Numbered from the stretch's first letter, positions 1-8,208 are shown. The stretch is DNA of 24,570 nucleotides from BMS3ABIN04 sp965554225 (GCA_965554225.1 CBEVZC010000036.1:1-24570); one strand, 5' to 3'. Notes: generated by a model not told the origin, from the sequence alone. Numbers and translations are program-made.

Positions 1-20
1 AATTTTTAACTAATTAAATA

Positions 21-1175
21 ATGAAAAGTCCGTTTCACGCTGAACCAATACAAAACAACATAAAATTAAATAAAAATAGAGTAATTGTTGCAATGAGCGG
101 CGGAGTTGATTCTTCCGTAGCAGCTGCTTTGCTTGTTGAGCAGGGCTATGAAGTTATTGGCATTACAATGAAAACTTGGGGATTTATGGAAGTTGGGGGA
201 GCACCGAAGCATGAATCTGGTTGCTGCTCATTAGACGCAATATTTGATGCAAAGTCAATTGCAAATAAACTAGGGTTTCCTCATTATACCGTTGATTTTA
301 CAAAAGCATTTGAAGATACGGTAATTGAAAATTTTGTTGATGAATATTTAAACGGTAGAACACCTAATCCTTGTGTTATTTGTAATAGAAAAATTAAATG
401 GGAAGAACTCCTTATGAAAGCCGATGCACTTGAAGCGTATTACATTGCTACAGGGCACTATTCAGAAATTGATTTTGATAAAGCAAATAACAGATATAGA
501 TTGAAATCATTACATGAAAATGAGAAAGATCAGTCCTATGCTCTTTGGGGTTTAACGCAGGAAAGTTTAAGCAGAACACTGTTCCCGCTCAATTTTTATA
601 AAAAAGATGAGGTACGCAAACTGGCAGAAAAATTTGGATTGAGAACAGCTAACAAACCGGATAGCCAGGAGATTTGCTTTGTTGCCGATAATAATTACGA
701 AAGATTCTTAAGAGAAAGGGTTCCGGAACAAATTGAAAAAGTAAAAGAAGGCGATTTCATTTTTGAAGGGAAAGAAGTTGGAAAGCATAAAGGAATTCCT
801 TTTTATACAATAGGACAAAGACGGGGACTTGGTGTAAGTTTGGGTGAACCTGTTTATGTAAAAAATATTGATATAAAATCTAACCGGATTGAATTAGGGC
901 GAAACAGTAGTTTGCTTGAATCGAAATTATCAGCCGGCGAAGTAAATTTTGTAAGTGTAGCCTTTCTTGAAACCGGCATGCAAGTAATTGCAAAAATAAG
1001 ATATTCTGACAAAGGTTCCCCTGCAGAAATAACAGAATGTAATAAAAAATCTTTTAGCATTAAATTTCATGAACCGAAACGAGCAATTACTCCCGGACAA
1101 TCTGTAGTTCTATATAATAACGAAGGCTATGTTCTTGCAGGCGGTATAATTAAAAAAGCAATTAACTCTTTTTAA
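21..1175 (+). CDS. mnmA: tRNA-specific 2-thiouridylase MnmA
   Basis: MnmA activates the wobble uridine of Lys, Glu and Gln tRNAs with ATP and transfers sulfur to form the 2-thio group; it acts in the cytoplasm with a sulfur-relay partner. The PP-loop SGGVDSS lies at residues 26-32. The segment around residues 111-127 carries Cys118 and Cys121; Cys121 in the CNRKIKW motif matches the usual nucleophile and Cys219 in SQEICF matches the second catalytic cysteine. The C-terminal part contains GIPFYTIGQRRGLG and the beta-barrel end ITPGQSVVLY. At 384 residues it is slightly long, because about 20 residues precede the PP-loop strand. The ATG at 21 is the only good start, since the next in-frame ATG falls inside the PP-loop. 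The gene is complete although it opens close to the window edge, so its promoter is not visible. Confidence 0.96.
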   Translation: MKSPFHAEPIQNNIKLNKNRVIVAMSGGVDSSVAAALLVEQGYEVIGITMKTWGFMEVGGAPKHESGCCSLDAIFDAKSIANKLGFPHYTVDFTKAFEDTVIENFVDEYLNGRTPNPCVICNRKIKWEELLMKADALEAYYIATGHYSEIDFDKANNRYRLKSLHENEKDQSYALWGLTQESLSRTLFPLNFYKKDEVRKLAEKFGLRTANKPDSQEICFVADNNYERFLRERVPEQIEKVKEGDFIFEGKEVGKHKGIPFYTIGQRRGLGVSLGEPVYVKNIDIKSNRIELGRNSSLLESKLSAGEVNFVSVAFLETGMQVIAKIRYSDKGSPAEITECNKKSFSIKFHEPKRAITPGQSVVLYNNEGYVLAGGIIKKAINSF

Positions 1176-1178
1176 TAG

Positions 1179-1307
1179 AATTTTCATTTATTTAATGAGG
1201 TCGGGTTCGAAAAGAATCATTTAAACGGAAAACTTAATGCTCGAGTTTTACTACTTAATCAAAGCTATGAACCTCTTACAATATGTAACGTTAAGAAAGC
1301 AATTATA
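1179..1307 (+). other. In-frame upstream coding extension of the HNH gene without a start codon
   Basis: The frame of the HNH gene stays open back to a stop at 1176-1178. From about 1227 it reads GKLNARVLLLNQSYEPLTIC followed by NVKKAI, which resembles the N-terminus I remember for Bacteroidota HNH proteins of this family. No ATG, GTG, TTG or CTG occurs in this frame between 1179 and 1307. An ATG at 1195 in the neighbouring frame stops at 1222-1224. One added A in the AAAA run at 1210-1213 would join that ATG to the HNH frame. The stretch is therefore probably coding, and the start problem is an indel, a sequencing error or an atypical start codon. Confidence 0.6.
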
Positions 1308-1739
1308 TTGATCTTACTTAGGAAAGCAGAACTGGTTTCGGCAGATGGAATAAAAAGTATTCATTCAATTACTAAAACTTTCCCTTGGCCGAGTGTAATA
1401 AGGTTAAAAAGGTACATTTCAGTACCGTATCAAAATATTATCCTAACCAGAAGAAATATCCTAAAAAGAGATGGACATAAGTGCGCTTATTGCGGTAGAG
1501 GAGACTTACCTTTTACAATAGATCATATTGTTCCAAAATCAAAGGGTGGAGAAGATACATGGGAAAATTTAGTAACTGCTTGTTTACCATGTAATAATAA
1601 AAAAGGAAACCGTATTCCTGAAGAAGCATCAATGAAATTAAGAATTAAGCCATATAAACCCAATCACATTTTATTTTTACTTAATTCGGTTAATCATATC
1701 GATAACGCATGGAAGCCATATTTGTTTATTTCTAAATGA
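1308..1739 (+). CDS. HNH endonuclease family protein, N-terminus unresolved
   Basis: This is a small protein with a zinc-supported HNH nuclease fold. Counted from the TTG at 1308 (143 residues), it has Cys59-x2-Cys62, Asp72-His73 in TIDHIVPKSKGG, Asn87 in WENLVTAC, and Cys92-x2-Cys95. This is the full CxxC-DH-N-CxxC pattern of McrA-type HNH nucleases. Members of this group occur widely on bacterial chromosomes and their substrates are mostly unknown; no restriction or phage partner gene lies nearby. TTG 1308 is only the first canonical start in frame and I doubt it, because family-like sequence continues upstream without a start codon (see 1179-1307). The gene stands alone between mnmA and trpS. 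The HNH assignment is firm; role and exact 5' end are not. Confidence 0.8.
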   Translation: MILLRKAELVSADGIKSIHSITKTFPWPSVIRLKRYISVPYQNIILTRRNILKRDGHKCAYCGRGDLPFTIDHIVPKSKGGEDTWENLVTACLPCNNKKGNRIPEEASMKLRIKPYKPNHILFLLNSVNHIDNAWKPYLFISK

Positions 1740-1776
1740 CTTGCATAAACAAATAATCATTATTTTATTTATTTTT

Positions 1777-1807
1777 ATTGTTTTAAAATATTTTTAAACT
1801 ACACTTG
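1777..1807 (+). promoter_or_regulatory. Candidate Bacteroidota-type promoter of trpS
   Basis: ATTG at 1777-1780 and TACACTTG at 1800-1807 are separated by 19 bases. This resembles the Bacteroidota primary sigma consensus (TTTG near -33, TAnnTTTG near -7) with one mismatch in each box. The start codon at 1814 lies only 6 bases after the second box, so the transcript would have almost no leader. The region is very AT-rich, so a chance match is possible. Confidence 0.35.
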
Positions 1808-1813
1808 CGGAAT

Positions 1814-2794
1814 ATGAAGAAAAAAAGAATTCTAAGCGGTATGCGTCCTACCGGCAAATTACATTTAGGTCATTATGTAGGCGCTTTAGAAAATTGGATT
1901 AAATTACAAAACCAATACGATAGTTTTCATTTGATTGCAGATTATCATGTGCTTACAACAAATTTGAATACGGAACGTATTTATGAAAATACAATTGAAA
2001 TGGTTATAGATTGGCTGGCTGCAGGGTTAGACCCAAATAAAAGTCCGTTTTTTCGTCAGTCTCAAATTAAAGAGCATACCGAATTATTTCTTTTGTTCTC
2101 TATGCTTATTACAAAAGCTCGATTAGAGAGAAATCCAACCGTAAAAGACCAGGCAAGGGATCTTCATATTGATAATATCATTTATGGACATTTAGGTTAC
2201 CCAGTACTTCAAAGCGCTGATATTCTTCTTTACAAAGGGGAAGCTGTTCCGGTTGGGGAAGATCAAGTGCCGCACATTGAAATTACACGCGAAGTTGCTA
2301 AAAAATTTAACCAGCAGTACGGTGCCGTTTTCCCCGAGCCTAAACCATTACTCACAAATTTTGCCCGTTTACCCGGTTTGGATGGAAATGCAAAAATGAG
2401 TAAGTCATTAAATAATTCTATATTACTTTCGGACGCCCCCGATGTTGTCCGGCAAAAATTAAGGAAAGCTGTAACCGATCCGCAGAAAATTAGAAGAAAT
2501 GATCCCGGTCGACCTGAAGTATGTCTTGTATTTACGTATCATAAGAAATTTAATTCGACTGAAACAAACGAAATTGAACAAGGCTGTCGTTCGGGAGACC
2601 TTGGCTGTGTTGACTGTAAGCTAAAATGCACATCAAAAATAAATGAGTTTCTTGCACCAATTATTGAACGAAGACAAAAATATGAACATGATAAAGATAT
2701 AGTAGTCGACGTGTTAAAATCAGGCGAGAGCCGCGGTAAAGAAGTTGCCAAACAAACAATGGCTGAAGTTCATGAAAGAATGAATTTAGGATAA
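1814..2794 (+). CDS. trpS: Tryptophanyl-tRNA synthetase, Fe-S-motif type
   Basis: This class I aminoacyl-tRNA synthetase charges tRNA-Trp with tryptophan and ATP. The product from ATG 1814 is 326 residues, typical for bacterial TrpRS. The HIGH-type signature is LHLGH near residues 16-20 and the KMSKS loop is NAKMSKS near 192-198. The C-terminal domain has Cys237-x20-Cys258-x6-Cys265-x2-Cys268, with another Cys at 272. The Thermotoga maritima enzyme binds a [4Fe-4S] cluster through a very similar arrangement (x22, x6, x2 as I recall it), so a cluster near the anticodon-binding region is likely here by inference. A TTG nine bases upstream (1805) could add three residues, but ATG is preferred. 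The scpA start follows the stop after two bases, implying cotranscription. Confidence 0.95.
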   Translation: MKKKRILSGMRPTGKLHLGHYVGALENWIKLQNQYDSFHLIADYHVLTTNLNTERIYENTIEMVIDWLAAGLDPNKSPFFRQSQIKEHTELFLLFSMLITKARLERNPTVKDQARDLHIDNIIYGHLGYPVLQSADILLYKGEAVPVGEDQVPHIEITREVAKKFNQQYGAVFPEPKPLLTNFARLPGLDGNAKMSKSLNNSILLSDAPDVVRQKLRKAVTDPQKIRRNDPGRPEVCLVFTYHKKFNSTETNEIEQGCRSGDLGCVDCKLKCTSKINEFLAPIIERRQKYEHDKDIVVDVLKSGESRGKEVAKQTMAEVHERMNLG

Positions 2795-2796
2795 TT

Positions 2797-3516
2797 ATGT
2801 ATAAAGTAAAACTAAATACATTTGAAGGACCTTTGGACTTATTGCTCTTTTTTATTAAGAGAGATGAATTGGATATCTATGATATTCCTATTTCCAGAAT
2901 CACAAAAGAGTTTGTTAGTTATTTGAGTCTAATAGAAAAATTGGATTTAGAAATTGCAGGCGATTTTTTATTAATGGCATCAACGTTAATGCTTATTAAA
3001 GTACGGATGCTTTTGCCAAAAGAAGTTGATGAAAAAGGAGAAGAAATAGATCCGCGTTCCGATCTGGTAAACGCCCTTTTAGAATATAAACGATATAAGG
3101 AAATGGCTGAAGAGTTTTCTGTTCTTGAATCTCATCAGCGAAAAATTAATTATCGCGGTTACTTCTCAGCAGATAATAAAGAAGCTCCGCCGGAACTGGA
3201 CAAGCTTCTAAAAAATATTACTATTTATGATTTGATAAGTGCATTTAAAAATGCTCTTACGGAGAAACCAAAAGAAAAAGTACATGAAATTATCCGGCCA
3301 AATGTTTCCCTCGAGGAGCAAATAGAGTATATAATGAATAAAATTGAAGTCTCTAACTCAATTAATTTTATCGATCTGGTGGTTGGAATTACTGAAAAGC
3401 TAAGAATAGTTGTAACCTTTGTTGCTTTGCTGGAACTGGTTAAAATGAACCGAATCGGATTAAGGGAATCGGAAAATTATAACGACTTTGTTATATACAG
3501 GTTGTCAAATGGATAA
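2797..3516 (+). CDS. scpA: Segregation and condensation protein A
   Basis: ScpA is the kleisin subunit of the SMC-ScpAB condensin; it bridges the SMC heads and helps compact and segregate the chromosome. The N-terminus holds the family signature FEGPLDLLLFFIKRDELDI at residues 9-27, followed by the helical region with DFLLMASTLMLIKVRMLLP near 56-74. The C-terminal winged-helix part includes FVALLELVKMNRI near 208-220. The 239-residue length is normal for the family. It starts two bases after trpS and its end overlaps the start of scpB by 8 bases, which suggests coupled translation of the two partner subunits. No smc gene is in the window. Confidence 0.94.
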   Translation: MYKVKLNTFEGPLDLLLFFIKRDELDIYDIPISRITKEFVSYLSLIEKLDLEIAGDFLLMASTLMLIKVRMLLPKEVDEKGEEIDPRSDLVNALLEYKRYKEMAEEFSVLESHQRKINYRGYFSADNKEAPPELDKLLKNITIYDLISAFKNALTEKPKEKVHEIIRPNVSLEEQIEYIMNKIEVSNSINFIDLVVGITEKLRIVVTFVALLELVKMNRIGLRESENYNDFVIYRLSNG

Positions 3517-4162
3517 TATTTATACTTCTATTATTGAATCTTTAATTTTTGCGGCTGACGATCCTATAAATCCCGCTGAAATTGTAAAAGCAATTAAAGA
3601 AATTGACGGGAATGATATTTCAATTACATTAAAGGACGTTGAAGTTTCGGTGAATTTGTTAAATGATAAATATAATGAGCAGGGAGCTGCCTTTAGAATC
3701 TTACGAATATCAAATGGTTATACTTTTGCCACAATGCCGGAATATGCTAAATATATAGGTTTCCTGTCATCTGAGAAAAGTAAACGAAGACTTAGCCAAG
3801 CTGCATTGGAAACTTTATCTATCATTGCATATAAACAGCCAATTACTAAACCCGAATTAGAATTGATAAGAGGGGTAAACTCAGATTACATTATTAATAG
3901 TCTGCTTGAAAAAAATCTTGTTACAATTCAAGGTCGCGCAGAAACTATTGGTCGACCGCTTTTGTACGGCACAACAGATGAGTTCCTAAAATATTTCGGA
4001 CTAAATAAAATATCTGATTTACCAAAGCCGAGGGAAATTGAGGAAATAATGAAAGATGCTGATTTCCTCGAACAAAAAAGAAAAATTATGATGAACCAAA
4101 TAGAAGAAACAGTTGAAAATGAAGTTGAAAAATCATCGGAAGTAAATGATACGGCTGAATAA
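3509..4162 (+). CDS. scpB: Segregation and condensation protein B
   Basis: ScpB dimers bind the ScpA kleisin within the SMC complex through two winged-helix domains. The start ATG at 3509 gives 217 residues beginning MDNIYTSIIESLIFAADDPI, the usual first helix; the TTG at 3488 would add seven unlikely residues. The second winged helix contains the strongest family motif: LSQAALETLSIIAYKQPITK, then ELELIRGVNSDYIINSLLEK and GRAETIGRPLLYGTTDEFL. The last 40 residues are acidic and Glu/Lys-rich, a common variable tail. The gene overlaps scpA by 8 bases and the downstream rluB by 17, so all three are probably read from one message. The scpA-scpB-rluB order is also known from Firmicutes such as Bacillus subtilis. 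Confidence 0.94.
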   Translation: MDNIYTSIIESLIFAADDPINPAEIVKAIKEIDGNDISITLKDVEVSVNLLNDKYNEQGAAFRILRISNGYTFATMPEYAKYIGFLSSEKSKRRLSQAALETLSIIAYKQPITKPELELIRGVNSDYIINSLLEKNLVTIQGRAETIGRPLLYGTTDEFLKYFGLNKISDLPKPREIEEIMKDADFLEQKRKIMMNQIEETVENEVEKSSEVNDTAE

Positions 4163-4847
4163 ATATATATCGGAATGCGGTATTGCATCCCGCAGAAAAG
4201 CTGATGAACTGATTACTGAGGGCAGAGTAACTGTAAACGGTAAAACGGTAGTCAGCTTAGGTACCAAAGTTAGTGAAGATAAAGATACTGTTGCAATTGA
4301 CGGAGAAGCTTTAAGGATAGAAAGAAAAGTTTATTACTTATTAAATAAACCGAGAAGTGTTATTACTTCCACTAGTGATGAAAAAGGAAGAAGAACAGTT
4401 GTTGATTTAATTAATACTAATGCCAAAATTTTCCCGGTAGGAAGATTAGATTACGATACTACAGGTTTATTATTGCTTACAAATGATGGTGAATTTACAA
4501 ATTATTTGCTTCATCCTAAAAATAAAATACAAAGAGTTTATTCCGTTCTACTGGATAAACCATTAGATGTAAGTGATAAACAAAAACTTTTAAGAGGTAT
4601 ATTCTTAAATAAAAAGAAAAGTAAATTTCAATCTGTAAATATTCTAGATAATAAAACGTTCAAAAGAGTAAAGGTAATTACGGTTGAAGGTAGAAATCAT
4701 TTTGTTAAAAACATGTTTGGCATACTTGGTTATAGAGTAAAAAAATTAGAACGAATAAAATTCGGTCCGTTTAATATTGAAAATCTCAAACGCGGATCAT
4801 ATATAAAATTATCAAAAGATAATATTGATAAATTATTAAAGATATAA
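4146..4847 (+). CDS. rluB: 23S rRNA pseudouridine synthase, RsuA/RluB family
   Basis: The protein isomerises a uridine in ribosomal RNA; RluB-type enzymes act on helix 90-92 of 23S rRNA. An S4 RNA-binding domain covers about residues 1-60 (MIRLNKYISECGIASRRKAD, then GRVTVNGK). The catalytic motif GRLDYDTTGLLLLTNDGE spans 99-116, with Asp102 as the nucleophile. VEGRNHFVKNMFGILGYRVKKLERIKFGP near 179-207 is the conserved closing segment. The length of 233 residues fits RluB/RsuA without an extended tail. RsuA, RluE and RluF share this architecture, so the exact target uridine is inferred mainly from the scpAB neighbourhood. The ATG at 4146 overlaps the scpB end by 17 bases. Confidence 0.88.
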   Translation: MIRLNKYISECGIASRRKADELITEGRVTVNGKTVVSLGTKVSEDKDTVAIDGEALRIERKVYYLLNKPRSVITSTSDEKGRRTVVDLINTNAKIFPVGRLDYDTTGLLLLTNDGEFTNYLLHPKNKIQRVYSVLLDKPLDVSDKQKLLRGIFLNKKKSKFQSVNILDNKTFKRVKVITVEGRNHFVKNMFGILGYRVKKLERIKFGPFNIENLKRGSYIKLSKDNIDKLLKI

Positions 4848-4876
4848 ACTGAAATATTTTATACTTTGGAGGTAAC

Positions 4877-6385
4877 TTGGCAAACACAATACCGGAAACG
4901 GACACCAATGCACTTATAAAAAGAAGACATGAAGAACTTCAAGAATTATATAGTCTTAATGTTCAACCATACGCTTATAACTATGAAACCGATAATAATT
5001 CAAAAGAAATAAAAAATAATTTTGAAGAATATGATGGCAAAGATGTTAAAATTGCAGGACGATTAATGGCAATTAGGAAAATGGGCAAAGCTTCTTTTGC
5101 ACAAATACAGGACGAAGTCGGTAAGATTCAAATCTATTTACGAAAAGATGAAATCCATGAGCAATATACTGCCTTCAAGCTTATGGATATTGGAGATATA
5201 GTAGGAATCACCGGATTTGTATTTAAAACCAGAACCGGCGAAATAACTGTTCATGCTAAATCGTTAACTCTTCTTTCAAAATCATTACGACCGATTCCAA
5301 TTGCTAAGGAAGTAGTTGACGAAGAGGGTAATAAAAAGATTTTTGATCAGTTTGCTGATAAAGAACTTAGATACCGCCAGCGTTATGTAGACCTCATAGT
5401 TAATCCTGAAGTAAAAGATGTATTCCTGAAAAGATCAAAAATTATTTCGAATATGCGAAGGTATTTAGATCAAAATAATCTTGTTGAAGTTGAAACTCCG
5501 ATCCTTCAGCCTTTGTACGGAGGTGCCGCCGCCCGACCATTTGAAACATATCATAATACTCTTGATATGAAATTATATTTGAGAATTGCCGATGAGTTAT
5601 ATCTCAAAAGATTAATTGTCGGTGGGTTTAATGGTGTTTATGAAATTTCTAAAGATTTTAGAAATGAGGGTATGGATAAAACCCATAACCCCGAATTTAC
5701 AATGATGGAAATGTATGTTGCTTATAAAGACTACATTTGGATGATGGAATTCTTTGAGAACATGATTGCTTTCATAACAAAAGAAGTATTAGGCTCAACT
5801 AAGTTTGTAATTGAGGGAAGAGAAATAGATTTCTCAAAAAAATGGGATAGAATTTCGATGGTTGACGAGCTGAAAAACGAAACCGGATTAGATATACTTA
5901 CTGCAACGAATGATGAATTAAAAAACGCAATTAAAAAATATAACGTAAGTGTTGAAGGTTTAGAAAGTAAAGGGAAATTAATTGATGAATTATTCTCCGT
6001 AGCTGTTGAACCAAAGTTACTTTCTCCAACATTTGTAATGGACTATCCGCTTGAACTCTCACCGCTTGCGAAAAAACACCGCTCAAAAGAAGGTCTTGTT
6101 GAGAGATTTGAAGGCTTTGTCCTTGGTAGAGAAATTTGTAATGCTTTCAGTGAACTTAACGATCCTATCGATCAATTAGAGAGATTTACACAACAATCAC
6201 GTTATAAAGCGGAAGGAGATGAAGAAGCTCATGCGGTTGACAAAGACTTTATTAGAGCTTTGGAATACGGAATGCCACCCACAGCCGGATTAGGAGTTGG
6301 AATTGATAGACTTGTGATGCTGTTTACTAATCAACCGTCTATACGTGATGTAATTTTATTCCCGCAAATGAGGAAAGAGATTTAA
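4877..6385 (+). CDS. lysS: Lysyl-tRNA synthetase, class II
   Basis: LysRS charges tRNA-Lys with lysine; it is a class IIb dimer. The N-terminal OB fold for anticodon binding covers about residues 57-140 (VKIAGRLMAIRKMGKASFAQ). Class II motif 1 lies near 183-210, motif 2 is FRNEGMDKTHNPEFTMMEMY at 261-280, and motif 3 is GLGVGIDRLVMLF at 481-493, with the C-terminal PSIRDVILFPQMR. At 502 residues it is the standard bacterial form. The start codon is TTG at 4877; the strong GGAGG at 4868-4872 just upstream, and a sequence that reads like a natural LysRS N-terminus (MANTIPETD), support it. A 29-base gap separates it from rluB, so it may belong to the same transcript. Confidence 0.97.
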   Translation: MANTIPETDTNALIKRRHEELQELYSLNVQPYAYNYETDNNSKEIKNNFEEYDGKDVKIAGRLMAIRKMGKASFAQIQDEVGKIQIYLRKDEIHEQYTAFKLMDIGDIVGITGFVFKTRTGEITVHAKSLTLLSKSLRPIPIAKEVVDEEGNKKIFDQFADKELRYRQRYVDLIVNPEVKDVFLKRSKIISNMRRYLDQNNLVEVETPILQPLYGGAAARPFETYHNTLDMKLYLRIADELYLKRLIVGGFNGVYEISKDFRNEGMDKTHNPEFTMMEMYVAYKDYIWMMEFFENMIAFITKEVLGSTKFVIEGREIDFSKKWDRISMVDELKNETGLDILTATNDELKNAIKKYNVSVEGLESKGKLIDELFSVAVEPKLLSPTFVMDYPLELSPLAKKHRSKEGLVERFEGFVLGREICNAFSELNDPIDQLERFTQQSRYKAEGDEEAHAVDKDFIRALEYGMPPTAGLGVGIDRLVMLFTNQPSIRDVILFPQMRKEI

Positions 6386-6421
6386 TACTTTTATTTTAGA
6401 GTAATGACTTGTTAAAAAAAA

Positions 6422-7390
6422 ATGGACACTGTTAAATTTAATAAAATATTACTTATTTTAATTTTGTTTTTATCAATAGACAGCTCAATGGCTCAGCGGT
6501 TAGCTAGTATTTCTCCAAGTAAAGCAATTTTAGCTGAGAAAGATCAAAATGATTTCCATTTTAGTAGCTTACCGCTTTTAACTCCTGTTCAAAGCATGCC
6601 GGATATAAATCCGTTAAGAACTGAAATTAATTATCCCATTTTAGCCGGAGTCGGCGCAGTAACTTTGGCTAGTGGAATAGGAATTCATATCTATCAGTCA
6701 AATGCATGGTGGAAAGGTGAAAGATCTAAATTTAGATTTGTCAATGATTGGAAATATGCGTTATGGCTTGATAAGCTTGGACATTTTTATGGGACAACTT
6801 TATTGTATCATGCATTTTCTTCCGGATTAGATGCTGCAAATTTTAATTCAGACAAAACCGCAATTTATTCTGCAATAGGTGCATTTGCTTTTCAAATGTA
6901 TGTAGAAATTGAAGACGGTTTTGGAAAAAATTGGGGTTTCAGTCCCGGTGATGCTGCTTTTGATTTTTTGGGCGCTTCATATAGTTTAGGTCAGCATTAT
7001 TTCCCAGTATTAAAAAATTTCCAACCTCGCGTAAGCTACTATCCCTCTAAAAAGCAGCGGGAAGGTAAACGAAAAGATGGAAATATTATAGATGATTACG
7101 AAGGACAAAAGTATTGGATGGGAATTCGAATGAAGAATATATTACCAAAACCTATAGCAAAATATTGGCCGTCGTTTCTCATGCTTTCAGTCGGTATGGG
7201 ATTAGATAACTGGAACGGATTCGGTAAAGGAGATCAAGATATTTATATTGCTTTTGATTTGGATGCTGATACAATTCCGCTGCATGGAGGAGTTTGGCAA
7301 TTTATCAAAAATACTTTAAATAAAATCCATTTCCCAATGCCCGGGGTGAGAATAACACCGCACGCAGCGTTTTTTGCTATAGTCTATTAA
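6422..7390 (+). CDS. Exported DUF2279 family protein
   Basis: The function is unknown. Residues 1-24 form a signal peptide (basic start, hydrophobic ILLILILFLSI, then SSMAQ), so the protein is exported, probably to the outer membrane or periplasm. The DUF2279 (YfiM-like) core runs from about residue 95 to 200: NAWWKGERSKF, then LWLDKLGHFYGTTLLYHAF near 115-133, EIEDGFGKNWGFSPGDAAFDFLG, and GQHYFP. The second half contains alternating aromatic/polar strands and ends in ITPHAAFFAIVY, the kind of aromatic C-terminus seen in outer-membrane barrels. The family is common in Bacteroidota and often near envelope genes, which fits the next two genes. No clear ribosome-binding site precedes the ATG at 6422; it follows lysS by 36 bases. 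Confidence 0.78.
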   Translation: MDTVKFNKILLILILFLSIDSSMAQRLASISPSKAILAEKDQNDFHFSSLPLLTPVQSMPDINPLRTEINYPILAGVGAVTLASGIGIHIYQSNAWWKGERSKFRFVNDWKYALWLDKLGHFYGTTLLYHAFSSGLDAANFNSDKTAIYSAIGAFAFQMYVEIEDGFGKNWGFSPGDAAFDFLGASYSLGQHYFPVLKNFQPRVSYYPSKKQREGKRKDGNIIDDYEGQKYWMGIRMKNILPKPIAKYWPSFLMLSVGMGLDNWNGFGKGDQDIYIAFDLDADTIPLHGGVWQFIKNTLNKIHFPMPGVRITPHAAFFAIVY

Positions 7391-7466
7391 TCTTTTACAT
7401 TAGCAATTATATTTTGTCAAGTTTAGCATGATGGGGAATAGCACCAAAGTTTTATAAAATTTCAAT

Positions 7467-8207
7467 ATGTTTATGGAAAATAATATTAGTATAATAATAC
7501 CAACACTCAATGAAGAGAAGCTATTACCAAATTTATTAAAACAACTGAGTGATAAAAAACTTAAAGAACAATATGATATTGAAATAATCGCTTCTGACGG
7601 TGGGAGTGCTGACCATACAGTAGAAGTTGCAAAAAATTTTGCTGATAAAATACTAGAGCACTCTAACGGGAAACAACAGAACATTGCCGAAGGACGAAAT
7701 CTTGGCGCTGCTGAAGCGAACGGTGAAATATTGGTTTTTCTTAACGGTGATACACGAATTGAAAATACTGAGCTTTTTTTCCGGCATATTATGAAAAATT
7801 TTGTTAATAGCAAATATTTGGCAATGACATGTAACGTTGATGTATTCCCTGAAGAATCTAAATTTATTGATAATATTTTTACTTCTTTCTACAACAATTA
7901 TTTTCATTTGCTAAACATTATAGGTCTAGGAATGGGAAGAGGGGAATGCCATATAATAAGTAAAAAAGTATTTAATGATTTTGGTGGCTATAATACTGAT
8001 TTAGCTGCAGGAGAAGATTTTGATTTGTATAAGAGAATTCGTAAAAAAGGAAAAATTTTATTCGACCGGAAACTAACCGTTTATGAATCACCAAGAAGGT
8101 ATAGAAAATACGGCCACTTCCGAATTCTTTTTACTTGGTTAATAAATAGTATCTCCGTTTTTTTTATGAATAAATCGATTTCAAAAAATTGGGAAGAAGT
8201 TAGATAG
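7467..8207 (+). CDS. Family 2 glycosyltransferase
   Basis: The protein transfers a sugar from a nucleotide-sugar donor, acting at the cytoplasmic face of the membrane. The GT-A fold is visible in order: ISIIIPTLNEEKLLPNLL at residues 7-24, ASDGGSADHT at 42-51, EGRNLGAAEANGEILVFLNG at 75-94 leading into the metal-binding Asp95 in NGDTR, and AAGEDFDLYKRIRKKG at 180-195 with the likely catalytic Glu183-Asp184. A hydrophobic stretch near 210-222 (ILFTWLINSISVFF) could anchor it to the membrane. The acceptor and donor cannot be read from sequence; the Wzi-like gene one base downstream suggests surface polysaccharide or lipid-linked glycan work. ATG 7473 is an equally possible start, two codons on. 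Length 246 residues is short but complete for a single-domain GT2. Confidence 0.88.
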   Translation: MFMENNISIIIPTLNEEKLLPNLLKQLSDKKLKEQYDIEIIASDGGSADHTVEVAKNFADKILEHSNGKQQNIAEGRNLGAAEANGEILVFLNGDTRIENTELFFRHIMKNFVNSKYLAMTCNVDVFPEESKFIDNIFTSFYNNYFHLLNIIGLGMGRGECHIISKKVFNDFGGYNTDLAAGEDFDLYKRIRKKGKILFDRKLTVYESPRRYRKYGHFRILFTWLINSISVFFMNKSISKNWEEVR

Positions 8208-8208
8208 A

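Noticed and set aside
1308..1739. HNH gene as part of a restriction, intron or phage system
   Set aside because: No methyltransferase, intron structure or phage gene is nearby; the protein looks like the free-standing chromosomal HNH family.
7400..7813. Open minus-strand frame of 137 codons overlapping the glycosyltransferase start
   Set aside because: It lies opposite a well-supported GT2 gene, has a composition dominated by Ser/Phe/Leu as expected of an antisense frame, and shows no motif or ribosome-binding site.
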